NCBI GenBank assembly: GCA_002400895.1
Contig: NVRO01000165.1
Span: 1-6,606 of the forward strand
Direction: 5' to 3'
Length of the DNA stretch: 6,606 bases
Origin: Planctomycetota bacterium
Lineage (GTDB): Bacteria; Planctomycetota; UBA1135
The notes under the pieces were generated by a model, which did not search any database, was not told the origin of the DNA, and saw nothing but the letters and a program-made list of their open reading frames with translations. The position numbers and the translations under genes were made by a program. This document shows, piece after piece, positions 6,490 through 6,606 of the stretch (positions are counted from its first letter, which is position 1; each line of letters begins with the position of its first letter).

Positions 6490-6606
6490 TATCCCACCAT
6501 TTTGCCGCCGAGGAGTCCGCAACGGAAGGGTGGTCTATTCGTTTTCCACGTCTTCCGCGGAACGCCCTATTGCGGCGACGCGCCGGGAACCAGATGGGCC
6601 ACGGCG
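6490..6606 (-). other. maeB leader region
   Basis: Within these 117 bases, GGTGGG (6492-6497) sits only 2 nt before the maeB ATG, too close for a normal Shine-Dalgarno sequence. Two palindromic elements lie upstream: a perfect 10-bp palindrome TTCCGCGGAA at 6553-6562, and a 5-bp G-C stem CGGCG/CGCCG with a 3-nt loop at 6573-6585. Neither is followed by a T-run on the minus strand, so neither reads as a terminator. I see no convincing -35/-10 pair, so the promoter may lie outside the window. Confidence 0.35.
6535..6606 (-). CDS. Possible 3' end of an upstream gene cut by the right edge
   Basis: On the minus strand one frame is open from the window edge to a TAG at 6535-6537 and would encode a 23-residue tail ending 'AAIGRSAEDVENE'. 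The gap to the maeB ATG would be 45 nt. The acidic end looks like a plausible protein C-terminus, but the other two minus-strand frames are also open at the edge: one ends at 6567 after 12 codons, and one runs past this point to a TGA overlapping the maeB start. Too little sequence is present to choose, and no product can be suggested. Confidence 0.22.
   Translation of the reverse strand, partial: RRGPSGSRRVAAIGRSAEDVENE

Noticed and set aside
6490..6522. TTG start extending maeB by 11 residues
   Set aside because: The extra residues (MRTPRRQNGGI) are unlike the N-termini of MaeB proteins, and the ATG at 6489 fits the family start.
6493..6533. Possible leader hairpin pairing CCACC (6493-6497) with GGTGG (6529-6533) just upstream of the maeB start
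   Set aside because: Only five pairs across a long loop with mismatches on both sides; this is expected by chance and no riboswitch-like core is visible.

Overview
The window reads as a stretch of bacterial chromosome, most likely from a member of the Planctomycetota or a close relative. The basis is a small secreted protein (309-692) whose layout I associate with planctomycete exported proteins (a hydrophobic signal, an F-x-V/F-E-V strand, a 'SFRGGGPT' segment, 'VYLS.P', a D-A-x-G-x-A stretch, and a final 'TNTVEAVV'), and the lack of convincing Shine-Dalgarno sequences at every gene start. Base composition is moderate and even. I see no IS element, phage gene, tRNA, rRNA, CRISPR array or other sign of an island. 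The taxonomic call is an inference; no marker gene settles it.

Layout. Positions 3-266 (+) are the 3' end of a gene cut by the left edge. It converges on 309-692 (-), the small secreted protein. An 83-nt divergent spacer (693-775) with weak, overlapping promoter-like hexamers separates this from 776-1450 (+), an RluA-family pseudouridine synthase. That gene runs tail-to-tail into a minus-strand cluster, and the two stop codons share bases at 1447-1450. The minus cluster, read from the right, is maeB (4231-6489, a malic enzyme with a C-terminal phosphotransacetylase-like domain), then a putative exported zinc metallopeptidase (3209-4255) whose start lies 25 nt inside the end of maeB, then a COG2509-type FAD-dependent dehydrogenase (1447-3204) that begins 4 nt after the peptidase stop. 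Positions 6490-6606 hold the maeB leader and possibly the last codons of another minus-strand gene.

How the genes relate. The three minus-strand genes are spaced like one translationally coupled transcription unit. MaeB makes pyruvate and NADPH from malate and is probably sensitive to acetyl-CoA through its PTA-like domain. The FAD protein is a predicted cytosolic flavoprotein of unknown substrate. The peptidase appears to act outside the cytoplasm, so the three do not form an obvious pathway. The pseudouridine synthase is an RNA-modification gene and an unrelated neighbour.

I found no previously undescribed multi-gene system here. The points most worth a second look are the odd operon partners, the overlapping convergent stops with no terminator, and the small secreted protein.
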